Source: Blastocatellia bacterium
GTDB lineage: Bacteria > Acidobacteriota > Blastocatellia > Pyrinomonadales > Pyrinomonadaceae
Direction of reading: 5' to 3'
Assembly (NCBI GenBank): GCA_003168335.1
Contig: PMSM01000013.1
Coordinates: 62,001-126,000 of the forward strand
DNA length: 64,000 nt
Position 1 is the stretch's first letter. Each line of letters begins with the position of its first letter. Below are positions 18,601 to 27,550 of this stretch, piece after piece. The position numbers were made by a program, and so were the translations under genes. The notes beneath the pieces were generated by a model. The model saw nothing but the letters and a program-made list of their open reading frames with translations. It did not search any database and was not told the DNA's origin.

Positions 18601-18891
18601 CAAGTAGAGTCTCAATCTTTCTTCTCGATCTTTAAGACGTCCGTGTCTCGGTGTTGGGCTTTCGCAGCGTGATTCTCACCGAAGAGGCACAGAGATGACG
18701 CGGAGATTAAATCAAACTGCGACAATACGAGTTTAGGTTGGCCGGGGCCACGAGATATCCGGACTCTGGTCAGCATTCTCAATTTCTTTGTCAGCATTGA
18801 TCGAGAGCGAAGCCATTCCAGTTAGCATACGCGGTGGAGCCGGCGCCGACAGGAATCGGATGTCGAGATATCAATGAAGGAGAAACGAACA

Positions 18892-20715
18892 ATGACGCGA
18901 AGTCCGCGGGCACTTATCTGGGCCATCGCAATGCTGCTTGGAGGCGCATTAATGGTTCTGCCTGGGAGTGTCAACTCATCCGCAGGTGTTGGGACGGCGA
19001 ACAGCTCGGCTGCGGCACAAGATAAGGAGCCGGAGGGCAAAATAGTTGCGAAGCTTGATTTCACACCCAAACCAAACGGCTTCCATTTTGAAAACTACGG
19101 GAATGACAGCGAGTCGGCGAATGATCTGGGACCGGCGGACATGATCGACTTGTTCGGCGCTGAGAATGTATGCGAGAGCGGCAGCACCGCTGAGGATTGC
19201 CTACTCTCTGAACCGGCCCAGGCCTGGATGGAAGAGAAGACTAAGGGGATGAATGGTGGGCATTGCGAGGGAATGGCAGTGGCTGCTCTCCGCTTTTTGG
19301 AAGGGAAAGAGTTTAAGGGTAAAGGGAAGCCGAGCAGTTTTCAGGACGGCGCCGAATCGGTTTTCGATCTGAAAAAAGAGGGCGCCGTTAGAAACTACAT
19401 CGCACACTATTTTGTCACTCAGTATCTTGACGAGGTCTCTGGCCCAACTCACGAAATCGCGCAAAAAAGTCCGGCTGAGGTCCTGGATCTTTTGATCAGC
19501 CATCTGCATGACGGCAAGGATGCCGTGGCGCTGGGAATTTATAAGTTCAGCGAGGGCAGGAGAGTCGACGGACATGCCGTCACGCCTTTCGCCGTCGAAG
19601 AAATGGGCGACGACGTGTATCGCGTGCATCTCTACGACAACAACTATCCCGGCGAAACGAAATACCTCACGGTCAATAAGAAGGAGGAAACGTGGACCTA
19701 TCACACCACTACCAAGCCCGGCGAGCCGGAAGCGGAGTATAAAGGCGATGCTAACACTCATACCCTCGAGATAACTGCTGAGTCCTTGCGCGATGCGACG
19801 CCTTTTACTTGTCCGTTTTGCAGCGGCTCCGACTCAAGTTCAGGAGAAAGACACCACGCGGCTCGACCCGCTGCGCCTCGAACTCAGTATGTCGGATTTC
19901 TGATGGATGGAGAGGGCGACATGTTGATTACCGACGAGGCCGGCAAGCGCGTCGGATTCGACTTTAAGAACAGCAAGTTCGTCAATGAAATTGCGGGTTC
20001 GAGGGTCGTATTCGAAAAAGGCGGACTAAACAAGAATATGCCTCCGGAGATAAGCCTGCCGCTCCGCAACTCAAGCAAGCCTTACACCGTAACCCTGTCG
20101 GGCAAGTCGCTGAAACGCGGAGTCGATGCCGACCTGGACCTGGAGGGTCCGGGCTTTGTAGTCGGATTCCGCGACATCATGCTCGATCCGGGCGAGTCGC
20201 TGACGATGAGCGCAACGCCCGACGGGCGAGAGCTCAGCTTCACTGCCAGCAACGATGGCCAGACACCGAACGTCTTCATCACGATCGAATCCGGGAGAAA
20301 GCATCCCACTTACTTTTTTGAAATAGGCGGGATCAAACTCACTCCCGGCAAGACCGTTACCATGAAGCTCGATCTGGAAAAGCAAAAGTTGTTCTTCAAG
20401 GACAACGACGCGAAGCGGGATGCGTACGACGTGCTGGTCACACGTATCAATCCCGACGGCACCAAAAATTTTTACGAGCATCACGATCTTGAGATAGCCA
20501 AGAAGACCGATAGTTACGAGATGGACTTCAGCAAGTGGGACGGTAAGGGCGAGATGTGCTTTGAGGAGGACGAGGAGGGTAACGGCTTCGACGACGACAA
20601 GTGCGTGGAAGAGCCGAACGAAACGAAACCGCCGAAGAAGACAAGTTCGCTTAGAAGTGGCGATGGTCTGTTCAACATCAGCCGATTGGTTCTGCCAATT
20701 GTTTGGTCGCTTTGA
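18892..20715 (+). CDS. Secreted papain-fold-like protein with Cys-His-Asp/Asn signature, paralog B
   Basis: 607 residues and paralog of the protein at 13391-15214. The ATG at 18892 is preferred over the one at 18874 because AAGGAG lies 12 bases before it, as in neighbouring genes. It has a signal sequence (7-32), GGHCEGMAV with C125, GHAVTPFAVE with H228, YDNNYPG with D249, a CPFC pair, and the same C-terminal beta domain and acidic loop (CFEEDEEGNGFDDDKC). The C-terminal halves are more alike than the N-terminal halves, so the shared domain is under stronger constraint. It stands between two tectonin-like propeller genes. Peptidase activity is inferred. Confidence 0.75.
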   Translation: MTRSPRALIWAIAMLLGGALMVLPGSVNSSAGVGTANSSAAAQDKEPEGKIVAKLDFTPKPNGFHFENYGNDSESANDLGPADMIDLFGAENVCESGSTAEDCLLSEPAQAWMEEKTKGMNGGHCEGMAVAALRFLEGKEFKGKGKPSSFQDGAESVFDLKKEGAVRNYIAHYFVTQYLDEVSGPTHEIAQKSPAEVLDLLISHLHDGKDAVALGIYKFSEGRRVDGHAVTPFAVEEMGDDVYRVHLYDNNYPGETKYLTVNKKEETWTYHTTTKPGEPEAEYKGDANTHTLEITAESLRDATPFTCPFCSGSDSSSGERHHAARPAAPRTQYVGFLMDGEGDMLITDEAGKRVGFDFKNSKFVNEIAGSRVVFEKGGLNKNMPPEISLPLRNSSKPYTVTLSGKSLKRGVDADLDLEGPGFVVGFRDIMLDPGESLTMSATPDGRELSFTASNDGQTPNVFITIESGRKHPTYFFEIGGIKLTPGKTVTMKLDLEKQKLFFKDNDAKRDAYDVLVTRINPDGTKNFYEHHDLEIAKKTDSYEMDFSKWDGKGEMCFEEDEEGNGFDDDKCVEEPNETKPPKKTSSLRSGDGLFNISRLVLPIVWSL

Positions 20716-20773
20716 GCGTCCGTTTGAAAGAGAAGCCACGACAAACAACAAAAATCCTAAGGAGAAAAACAAA

Positions 20774-21649
20774 ATGATCAGGAAAGTTATGTTCGCGACT
20801 GCTTTGATTGGACTGATGCTCGCGGTCAGCTCCTGTGGTAGCAAGACTACCGCCCCGGCTGGACCGTCAACAGCAACCAGTCCCGCCAGTACGACCTCAA
20901 CCAGCAGTACCGCCAGTCCACGCGCCGATGTAACGGTAACCGGGAAGTGGGAGCTGGTTGGAAAAGAAGGAGAGTGGAAAGGCACTGTCGATATGGTTGG
21001 AATGGACGGCTTCATCTGGAGCGTGGAATCCGACGGCTCTCTCTTCAAGACCGATCCCGCTACGGGCAACTTCACGCAAGTTGGCGAGAAGGGCTCGTTT
21101 CAGCGTTTGAAGTTGATTGAAGGAATGGACCACATACTCTGGTCGGTTGAAGGCGATACTCTTTATAAGTCCGATCCCGCTACCGGAAAGTGGGAACGAT
21201 CCGGCGAGGGCGGCGGATGGTCGCGCACGATCGACATGGTTGGCCTGAACGGGGTGCTCTATTCGGTTGAACCTGACGGCTCGCTTTGGAAGACCGAAAA
21301 GAACGGCACCGATACGCTGATCGACAAGGGCAGTTTTAAGGGCGTTACCCATTTGACAGAGATGGGCGGAAAACTCTGGACGGTTGAAGAAGGCACTCTC
21401 TACCAAACTGACCCGACGACTCTAAAGTGGTCGCAGGTCGGAAAAGAGGGCGACTTCGCCAACGTTTCCGCGATGGAAGGAGCTGGTACGTTTATTTGGA
21501 TGGTCGACAAAGCCGGCGTCCTATACAAGGTTGATAAGGACGGGACCAAGACCAAGCTTGGCGACGACTACGGCCAGACTACCATTCTGACCACGCTGAA
21601 TGGGAAACTGTGGACCGTCGAGGGCGGCAGCCTCTACAAGACCAATTAA
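20774..21649 (+). CDS. Tectonin-like beta-propeller lipoprotein
   Basis: 291 residues from the ATG at 20774, which follows AAGGAG; the longer frame upstream overlaps the previous gene and is rejected. The N-terminus is a lipoprotein signal (MLAVSSC lipobox, Cys at about 23), followed by a 35-residue Ser/Thr/Pro-rich tether. The rest is a six-repeat propeller closely matching the secreted paralog at 17776-18600 (GKWELVGKEGEW, FIWSVESDGSLFKTD, SVEGDTLYKSD). It therefore displays at the membrane surface what the paralog releases in soluble form. It lies 58 bp after the peptidase-like gene and is probably cotranscribed. Confidence 0.78.
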   Translation: MIRKVMFATALIGLMLAVSSCGSKTTAPAGPSTATSPASTTSTSSTASPRADVTVTGKWELVGKEGEWKGTVDMVGMDGFIWSVESDGSLFKTDPATGNFTQVGEKGSFQRLKLIEGMDHILWSVEGDTLYKSDPATGKWERSGEGGGWSRTIDMVGLNGVLYSVEPDGSLWKTEKNGTDTLIDKGSFKGVTHLTEMGGKLWTVEEGTLYQTDPTTLKWSQVGKEGDFANVSAMEGAGTFIWMVDKAGVLYKVDKDGTKTKLGDDYGQTTILTTLNGKLWTVEGGSLYKTN

Positions 21650-21666
21650 TTCGAGCAAGTTGTTGG

Positions 21667-21727
21667 AAGCTGGAAAATAAGCGGCGGTCCGCACCGATTT
21701 CAGGGGCGCGCTGCTTATTTCCAGCTT
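21667..21727. repeat. Inverted repeat downstream of propeller gene
   Basis: AAGCTGGAAAATAAGC (21667-21682) faces GCTTATTTCCAGCTT (21713-21727): 15 pairs with one bulged A. No T-tract follows, so it is a strong hairpin but not a standard terminator; it may stabilise the 3' end of the transcript. Confidence 0.6.
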
Positions 21728-21835
21728 GATACGGGCGCGCGTTGCGCTCGCGGGGCCTGGCATGCCGCGTCCGGCGCGCCGCCGATTTGCTTGCGCGACA
21801 ATAATTCCGGAAAAGGCCCAGAGAGGAATCAGACT

Positions 21836-22297
21836 GTGAAGAACATCCGAAGCCGGCGACTGATCCTGCTCAGCAGTGCTGCGTTGATCTTCAGTTTCGC
21901 TCAATACTCAAGGGTCCAATGCCAGGTTACCGATCAATTACATACGCCCGCAAAAGGAAGCCCCGAACGCACTGCGATATTGGATGTCTTGCGTGAAGAG
22001 TATAAGAGCGGCCAGGGCATTCACGTTATATTCCAGGTGAATCACCTGAAGGTCCATGATGGATGGGCCTGGGTTACCTGCACGCCGCTTGACGATAGTG
22101 GAAAACCCATCGGTGAACTATGGCCGTCGCTGTTGCACTACGAGAAAGATAAGTGGGTGATCAAGGATTTAGTGGCAATCGCAGAGGCGCTGAATGATCC
22201 GGTGGGTCCGATGGAGCCTAGCCGGAAATATCTCAACGAGGTTCAGAAAAAATATCCGGGCGTTCCGGCTGATATTTTCCCGAAGGCCCGCGGGTGA
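21836..22297 (+). CDS. Small secreted protein, unknown function
   Basis: 153 residues. A GTG start at 21836 is chosen because AGAGAGGAA precedes it and a signal peptide follows (VKNIRSRRLILLSSAALIFS); the frame extends upstream only to a TTG. The mature part has EYKSGQGIHVIFQVNHLKVH and a WPSLLHYEKDKWVIKDLVAI stretch, an alpha+beta pattern like NTF2 or SnoaL-type secreted proteins, but the family is not certain. Last gene of the rightward arm of the secreted island; it converges on the amidohydrolase gene. Confidence 0.6.
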   Translation: MKNIRSRRLILLSSAALIFSFAQYSRVQCQVTDQLHTPAKGSPERTAILDVLREEYKSGQGIHVIFQVNHLKVHDGWAWVTCTPLDDSGKPIGELWPSLLHYEKDKWVIKDLVAIAEALNDPVGPMEPSRKYLNEVQKKYPGVPADIFPKARG

Positions 22298-22363
22298 AAC
22301 TTGATTCGCGGGGTTTTCAGCTTTGACATCGACGATTGCTTAGAGCGACCTCTCCTGCCTACC

Positions 22364-23689
22364 TCAACGGAACCCATAGAGATGCACTGCATTTTCGTGC
22401 AGCACCATCCGCGCCAACTCGAGCGCTCGCTCACGATTGATCTCGCCGTCGTTCATCATTCCCGTCAAAGCCAGCGCCAGCGCCTGGCGAGCGGTAGTAT
22501 TTGAAAGCCAGGCGACTTCACCCCAATCGACTGCCGCACCAAATGAGAAAGCATCAGTGCCGAACAAAACTTTGTCGGGATAGCTTTCCAGCCAGGTGCG
22601 AAGAATGTCACTCAGCTCTCGCGGATAAGTTAAGAAAGTCTGCGCGGAAAAATCTGCATAGACGTTCGGCTTGCTCATCAGCGAGCCCATCTCTTTGGTG
22701 AACGGGTAGCCGCCATGTACGACGACGAAGTTCGTTTGGCGCAAAGTCGGATCATTGAACGCCGCTTCCAACAACAATGGGTCGCTCCCGCTTTGCCGAT
22801 AGAAACCACCCACGCCAGAGATGCAGTGAATGTGTACCGCCATGCCCAGACGGCCCGCCTCCCGCGCGATGTAATAGAAGAGAAAATCCTGCAGCGCTTT
22901 GTAGCCACTGGCCGGAGGTTCGCCGCCGCGCACGAATCGCGCATAAATCGCGCTCGCTCGTGCTTCGTCGGGATCGTCAAAGTCGAGCTTCCGCAAATAA
23001 GCGGCTTCAAACTTAATCGCGACTGCGCCGCCTTTCCTTTGGCGTTCGAGGGTTGGCGTAACGATTCTTCGAAGATAGTCGTCAAGCGACGGCGGCAAGC
23101 CGCGCACACCTAAATCGCCGAGATAACGTTTAAGTAGCAGCTCTTCGCCCGGATAAAACCCGCGATAGTCAGGATTGGATCGCTTCGCGGCTTCGTTGTT
23201 GAGCGGGAAGACTAGCGCGTCGTCAAACGCGACCCAGCGAAAGCGCGGCGCCGTCAGACCTCGACCCATCGCGACTCGGTTGGCGAACATGGTTTCGATG
23301 TTGAGCTGATCCAGAACCCAGGCGGGGAACGCATCGCCACGTTCTTTCAGCACGCTTTGCTTGGCATCCAGCAATTCGCGCACGTGCGCTTCGCTCATGT
23401 CGCGGTAAGCGTAGCCGTAGAGATCATGCCACGCGCGTGTGAATTCCGGATTCGTGGGACTTAGGCGAACAGGCAAAGGGGAAGGCCCGATGGCATCCAG
23501 CGGCAGCGCATCGAACTCGTCGTCAGGCTTCTCGCCCGGAGCGACATATTTCAGCGGATGCGCGTGATTGTCGATGGCTTTGATCTTGAAGATCTCTGCG
23601 AGCAGATCGCGATCGACCGCGGTCTGAGCGCGGACCTTCATCGATCCGGTTGTTAATAGTAAGCACAGTAAGATGACAAACTTTTTCAT
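22364..23689 (-). CDS. Exported amidohydrolase-type metal-dependent hydrolase
   Basis: 441 residues from the ATG at 23689, which begins a signal peptide (MKKFVILLCLLLTTGSMKVR, A). The frame extends 63 codons upstream without signal-like content. The N-terminal metal motif NHAH (H42, H44) and later IHCISGVGG, VVHGGYPF and FGTDAF suit an amidohydrolase-superfamily (amidohydrolase 2) TIM barrel with divalent metal. The substrate is unknown. It lies about 120 bp downstream of the nucleotidase gene on the same strand. Confidence 0.75.
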   Translation of the reverse strand: MKKFVILLCLLLTTGSMKVRAQTAVDRDLLAEIFKIKAIDNHAHPLKYVAPGEKPDDEFDALPLDAIGPSPLPVRLSPTNPEFTRAWHDLYGYAYRDMSEAHVRELLDAKQSVLKERGDAFPAWVLDQLNIETMFANRVAMGRGLTAPRFRWVAFDDALVFPLNNEAAKRSNPDYRGFYPGEELLLKRYLGDLGVRGLPPSLDDYLRRIVTPTLERQRKGGAVAIKFEAAYLRKLDFDDPDEARASAIYARFVRGGEPPASGYKALQDFLFYYIAREAGRLGMAVHIHCISGVGGFYRQSGSDPLLLEAAFNDPTLRQTNFVVVHGGYPFTKEMGSLMSKPNVYADFSAQTFLTYPRELSDILRTWLESYPDKVLFGTDAFSFGAAVDWGEVAWLSNTTARQALALALTGMMNDGEINRERALELARMVLHENAVHLYGFR

Positions 23690-23810
23690 TTCAGGTTGCA
23701 CCTTTAATCTAATAGGTTCAAAAGCCATCCACGGATTTCGCAGATTGCACAGATGATAAGGCCAATCTGGGTAATCTGTAGAGAGATTCGCCGTCGAGGC
23801 TCCGTACCGA

Positions 23811-25400
23811 TCAATTGCACGAACTCTGATCCTTTGCCGTGCCAACGCGCTTGATCCTGCCATCGGTTTGCGGCCCAATCGCCGCGGCAGACGCGATGGC
23901 CTTCAGTAAGATGTCCGTTTCGGACAGGCCTTGTTCGGGACCTGTGACGAGCGGCGCGTTACGGAACATGTCATAGCCGTCGCCCGCGTCGAGAGCCACG
24001 TAACTCGTGGTCGCCAGTGTATACGTGCGCTTGTCGTCGAGCGGTTTTCCATTGATCGTAATGCTCGTGATCCGGGCGCCGGGTTTCCGCCTGGCGTCGT
24101 ACTCAAAGCGCAGGCCCGAGACCTGGGGAAAGCGACCGGGTTGGGCTTCGACTCCGATGCTGGCCACTCCGTGCTCGAACGCCGCGCGAATCACCGCGCC
24201 GGTGAGCTGCATCTTCACCACGCGATTGTTGTAGGGGAGGATCGAAAGTACATCGCGCTTGGTCAGGATGCCCGGCTCGATGATTGTATCGGCGCGAATC
24301 GAACCGCCATTGACCAGCGCGACATCGGCTCCCGCGGCTTGTCTAAAAGCATCGGCGATGAAATCGCCCATGTTTGTTTCCTGAGTGCGCACGTCGGCAC
24401 TTTTGATATTCAACTCAACTTCAGTTCGCCCGACCGTTTGTTCCAGACTCTTCAAAAGCGGCCCGTACTTTTCATTAAGGGGCGCGAAAGCGGCATCGTC
24501 CTTAATCTTGTCGGTCACGGGAATGACTTGCCAGTCGATGCTCTCGAGCTTGCCGGTGGATTTTGAAATGTTGAGATCAATGCGGCCGAGTTCGCGCGCG
24601 TCCGAAGTCATTTTAAAGATCGGCGCATGTCCGGACATCGATTCCAGCAACGTGTGCTCGTGGCCGCCAATGATCAGGTCGACGCCCGAGCAACGCGCCA
24701 ATCGTTTGTCTTCGCCCATCGACAGATGCGTCAGGGCAATGATTACCTGCGCACCGGCCGCGTGAATTTTCGGTATCACGCGCGCAGCGGTAGCGCACGG
24801 ATCGAGGATCTCGACATCCGGCCCGGGCCGCGAAGTTTGTAGAGTCTCCTGCAAGAGTATCCCGAAGATTCCGATCTTTACCCCGTCGAATTCGCGCACG
24901 ACGAACTCCGGAGTGTCGGCAAATAATTTCCCGGTCTTTTTGTCGATCACGTTTGCGGCCAACCACTTGAAATGCGATTCACCCATTCGTTCGCGCAGGA
25001 CGTCAGGCCCGAAGTCAAACTCGTGATTGCCAAAGGTGGCATAATCGAGGCCGCCCGCGTTCCACGCTTCGATCATTTGCTTGCCTTTATAAGTATTCGA
25101 CTCGATCGAAGGCGAGAGAGTATCGCCCGCCAGAAAAAAGAGCGTGTGTGGTGACTCGCTCATAATCTGTTTTCGCAGGGTCAGGACGCGCGCTAATCCG
25201 CCGCGGGCACCGCCATCAACCGGAGCGAACTGATAGACGTCGTTTACCTGCAAGAGCGTCACGCGCACCGGACATTCGCGTTGTTCCTGCGCGGCCGCCG
25301 GCCTGAGTCCTGACATGGCGAGACCGGCCGCCAGGATCACCGTAAGCAGCGCGACAGAGGCGAGCGCAATTCGCCGTGGTGGAACTCGATTAAGAATCAT
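23811..25400 (-). CDS. UshA-type 5'-nucleotidase / 2',3'-cyclic phosphodiesterase
   Basis: 529 residues with signal peptide (cleavage after RPAAAQ). The N-terminal calcineurin-like metallophosphatase has LLQVNDVYQF, GNHEFDFG, LTHLS and GGHEH, the dinuclear metal ligands. The C-terminal half is the 5'-nucleotidase substrate domain (ALVNGGSIRA, LPYNNRVVKMQLTG, and a YDMFRNAPLV stretch). The usual UshA DNHD-type first motif is here VNDVYQF, as in several related phosphoesterases. It likely hydrolyses nucleotides in the periplasm for phosphate or nucleoside salvage. Exact specificity is unclear. Confidence 0.85.
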   Translation of the reverse strand: MILNRVPPRRIALASVALLTVILAAGLAMSGLRPAAAQEQRECPVRVTLLQVNDVYQFAPVDGGARGGLARVLTLRKQIMSESPHTLFFLAGDTLSPSIESNTYKGKQMIEAWNAGGLDYATFGNHEFDFGPDVLRERMGESHFKWLAANVIDKKTGKLFADTPEFVVREFDGVKIGIFGILLQETLQTSRPGPDVEILDPCATAARVIPKIHAAGAQVIIALTHLSMGEDKRLARCSGVDLIIGGHEHTLLESMSGHAPIFKMTSDARELGRIDLNISKSTGKLESIDWQVIPVTDKIKDDAAFAPLNEKYGPLLKSLEQTVGRTEVELNIKSADVRTQETNMGDFIADAFRQAAGADVALVNGGSIRADTIIEPGILTKRDVLSILPYNNRVVKMQLTGAVIRAAFEHGVASIGVEAQPGRFPQVSGLRFEYDARRKPGARITSITINGKPLDDKRTYTLATTSYVALDAGDGYDMFRNAPLVTGPEQGLSETDILLKAIASAAAIGPQTDGRIKRVGTAKDQSSCN

Positions 25401-25556
25401 GTTCGACGCCTTTCAGCTTTTGAGTGGACCCGCAACGTGTTGGATCAAAACGTTTGGATTATACTTGAGACGAATCAAATGTCCGATGAAGGAAGCTCTG
25501 AAGAAATTGATAGCGGGAGAAATGGAATTGTCACGCAGGAATTTGTTTCTCAGCTT

Positions 25557-25768
25557 AGGCCCGAAGGGCCGGCATGCAATAGCCACGCCCGTAAGGGCGT
25601 GGTCGCGACTGCCTCGAACCGCCTTGAGGCCCGAAGGGCCGGCAGTTCATACCATGCGATGTCATCAATCATTGCTTTGTGCCGCACCTTCGGTGCTCAA
25701 TCGTCTTTACAAAGCTTCGGATCCACGCCCTTACGGGCGTGGCTATTGAATGTCGGCCCTGCGGGCCT
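25557..25768. repeat. Large inverted repeat with 46-bp arms
   Basis: Left arm 25557-25602 and right arm 25723-25768 match at 43 of 46 positions as inverted copies. Each arm contains two smaller palindromes: a GGCCCNNAGGGCC type and CCACGCCCGTAAGGGCGTGG. A further AGGCCCGAAGGGCCGGCA copy lies inside at 25627-25644. The element fills most of the 413 bp between the divergent nucleotidase and SDR genes and ends 46 bp before the SDR ATG. Confidence 0.85.
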
Positions 25769-25813
25769 GCGATATTAAGGAATCGGGACGAAGAATTCAG
25801 GACCTTTTCTAAA

Positions 25814-26887
25814 ATGCCTTTCAATGAAACAGTCTTTGTTACCGGGTTTCCGGGATTCATCGCCACTCGTCTGGTGAAGCGTCTGGCTGCTGAAGGCGCG
25901 CGATTTATTCTCTTGACCCAGCCGGCCTTTCTGGCGGCAGCGCGCGCGGAAGCAGCAGCCATCGCCGGCGAAACGGGTGTCGACCCCGGGAGATTTACAA
26001 TTGTCGCGGGCGACATCACCGAACCCAACCTGGGACTTGACGCGGGAGCGCTGGAAAACGCGCGCCGGGAAACAACCACTGTGTTTCACCTCGCCGCCAT
26101 TTACGATCTGGCTGTGGCCGAGGACATCGCCAGGCACGTGAATGTCGAAGGCACGCGCAACGTCAACAAGTTTGCAAAATCGATTGAGCACCTGAAGCGA
26201 TATCATTACGTTTCTACGTGCTATGTCTCAGGCAGACGCCAGGGCATCATTCAGGAAAGCGAACTGCATCACGACGCGGGCTTTCGCAATCACTATGAAG
26301 AGACAAAGTACCTCGCCGAAACGGAAGTTGAGGCGTTGAAGGCGGAACTGCCCATTACCATTCATCGGCCGTCGGTGGTCTGCGGCGATTCGCGCGCGGG
26401 CGAGACGGCAAAGTACGACGGCATCTATTACTTGATTCACTACCTGCGCAAGTGGCCCGGCGGACTGACGTTGCTGAACATTGGCAAGCGCGAGGCGAAT
26501 CTAAATCTGGTTCCGATTGATTTCTTGATCGAAGCAATGTGTGCGCTCGCCACAGACGATCGCGCGATTGGCGCCACCGTCCAGCTTGCCGACCCGTCGC
26601 CACTAACGACGCATCAATTGTTTGACGAGATTTCGAAAGCGATTGGCGGCCGCGATTCGTTTGCTACGATTCCGGCAGGCATCGTGTATCCGGTGCTGAA
26701 GTTGCCGTTGGCGCCAAAGATTACCGGGCTCCCCCATTCAGCCGTGCCGTATTTCTTTCTCGAACAAACTTACGACACGACGCGCGCGGGCGAATTGCTG
26801 GAACCTCACGGCATTCGTTGCCCCAGTTTTCCGGATTACGTGGGGGCATTGGTGGATTTTGTGGCCGGGCATCCGACGCTTCGGTGA
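25814..26887 (+). CDS. Extended SDR-family NAD(P)-dependent oxidoreductase
   Basis: 357 residues from the ATG at 25814; upstream in-frame starts run through the palindromic element and are rejected. The Rossmann motif is VFVTGFPGFIATRL (8-21, TGxxGxxA/G form), and the catalytic Tyr-Lys is in HYEETKYLAE (YxxxK). DITEPNLGLD and VFHLAAIYDLAV are typical of the extended, fatty acyl-CoA reductase or thioester-reductase-like SDR branch (NAD_binding_4). The C-terminus is not a sterile domain, so it is not a full acyl-CoA reductase. The substrate is unknown. Confidence 0.8.
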   Translation: MPFNETVFVTGFPGFIATRLVKRLAAEGARFILLTQPAFLAAARAEAAAIAGETGVDPGRFTIVAGDITEPNLGLDAGALENARRETTTVFHLAAIYDLAVAEDIARHVNVEGTRNVNKFAKSIEHLKRYHYVSTCYVSGRRQGIIQESELHHDAGFRNHYEETKYLAETEVEALKAELPITIHRPSVVCGDSRAGETAKYDGIYYLIHYLRKWPGGLTLLNIGKREANLNLVPIDFLIEAMCALATDDRAIGATVQLADPSPLTTHQLFDEISKAIGGRDSFATIPAGIVYPVLKLPLAPKITGLPHSAVPYFFLEQTYDTTRAGELLEPHGIRCPSFPDYVGALVDFVAGHPTLR

Positions 26888-26923
26888 GGTGCGAATAAGA
26901 CCTATCGGCCCTATGTTCCTTCT

Positions 26924-27544
26924 TTAAGGTTCCAGTCTCTCGATCACCCACGCGCCATCATCCTGCAATCGATAGCGCAGACGATCGTGCAGACGGTTGT
27001 CGCGGCCCTGCCAGAACTCGATTGAGTTTGGTCTCAACCGATAGCCGCCCCAGTGCGTCGGTCTGGGCACGTCTTCGCCAAAACGTTTTTCGAGTTCGGC
27101 AAAGCGCGCTTCCAGAGTGTCGCGACTGTCGACGACCTCGCTCTGGTTTGAAGCCCAGGCGCCCAGCTTGCTCCCCAGCGGCCGGCTCTGGAAATACTCT
27201 TCAGATTCGGCAGCAGAAACTTTCTCGACCGCGCCTTCGATTCGCACCTGTCGCCAAAAACTGGACCAGTAGAACAGCAGGCAGGCCTGCGGGTTTTCGT
27301 CCAGCTCTTGTCCTTTGCCGCTGAGGTAATTCGTGTAGAAGACAAAACCGCGATCGTCAAAACTTTTCAGCAAGACCACTCGCGCTGACGGCCGGGCATC
27401 TTTGGTCGCGGTGGCCAGTGTCATCGAGATCGCGTCCTGTTCCGACACGCCGCTCGCGCGCACTTCATCCAACCACTTTGCAAATTGCTTCAAAGGGTCG
27501 CGGTCAACGCCACCTTTGTTAAGGTCGGGTAACTTGTTACTCAT
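26924..27544 (-). CDS. pdxH: Pyridoxamine 5'-phosphate oxidase
   Basis: 206 residues, the normal length. It oxidises pyridoxamine or pyridoxine 5'-phosphate to pyridoxal 5'-phosphate using FMN in the cytoplasm. Signature regions are ARVVLLKSFDDRGFVFYTNY, LLFYWSSFWRQVRIEG, the SRPLGSKLGAWASNQS stretch and the C-terminal GYRLRPNSIEFWQGR...RLHDR family signature. The ATG at 27544 is 7 bp after the stop of a small acidic protein gene, so the two are probably cotranscribed. Confidence 0.95.
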   Translation of the reverse strand: MSNKLPDLNKGGVDRDPLKQFAKWLDEVRASGVSEQDAISMTLATATKDARPSARVVLLKSFDDRGFVFYTNYLSGKGQELDENPQACLLFYWSSFWRQVRIEGAVEKVSAAESEEYFQSRPLGSKLGAWASNQSEVVDSRDTLEARFAELEKRFGEDVPRPTHWGGYRLRPNSIEFWQGRDNRLHDRLRYRLQDDGAWVIERLEP

Positions 27545-27550
27545 CGAGGG

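Noticed and set aside
20071-21075. Minus-strand open frame of 334 codons
   Set aside because: Shadow of the peptidase-like and propeller genes; no motif, and both sense frames have ribosome-binding sites and paralogs.
25557-25768. Possible CRISPR array
   Set aside because: Only inverted, not regularly spaced direct, repeats; no cas genes in the window.
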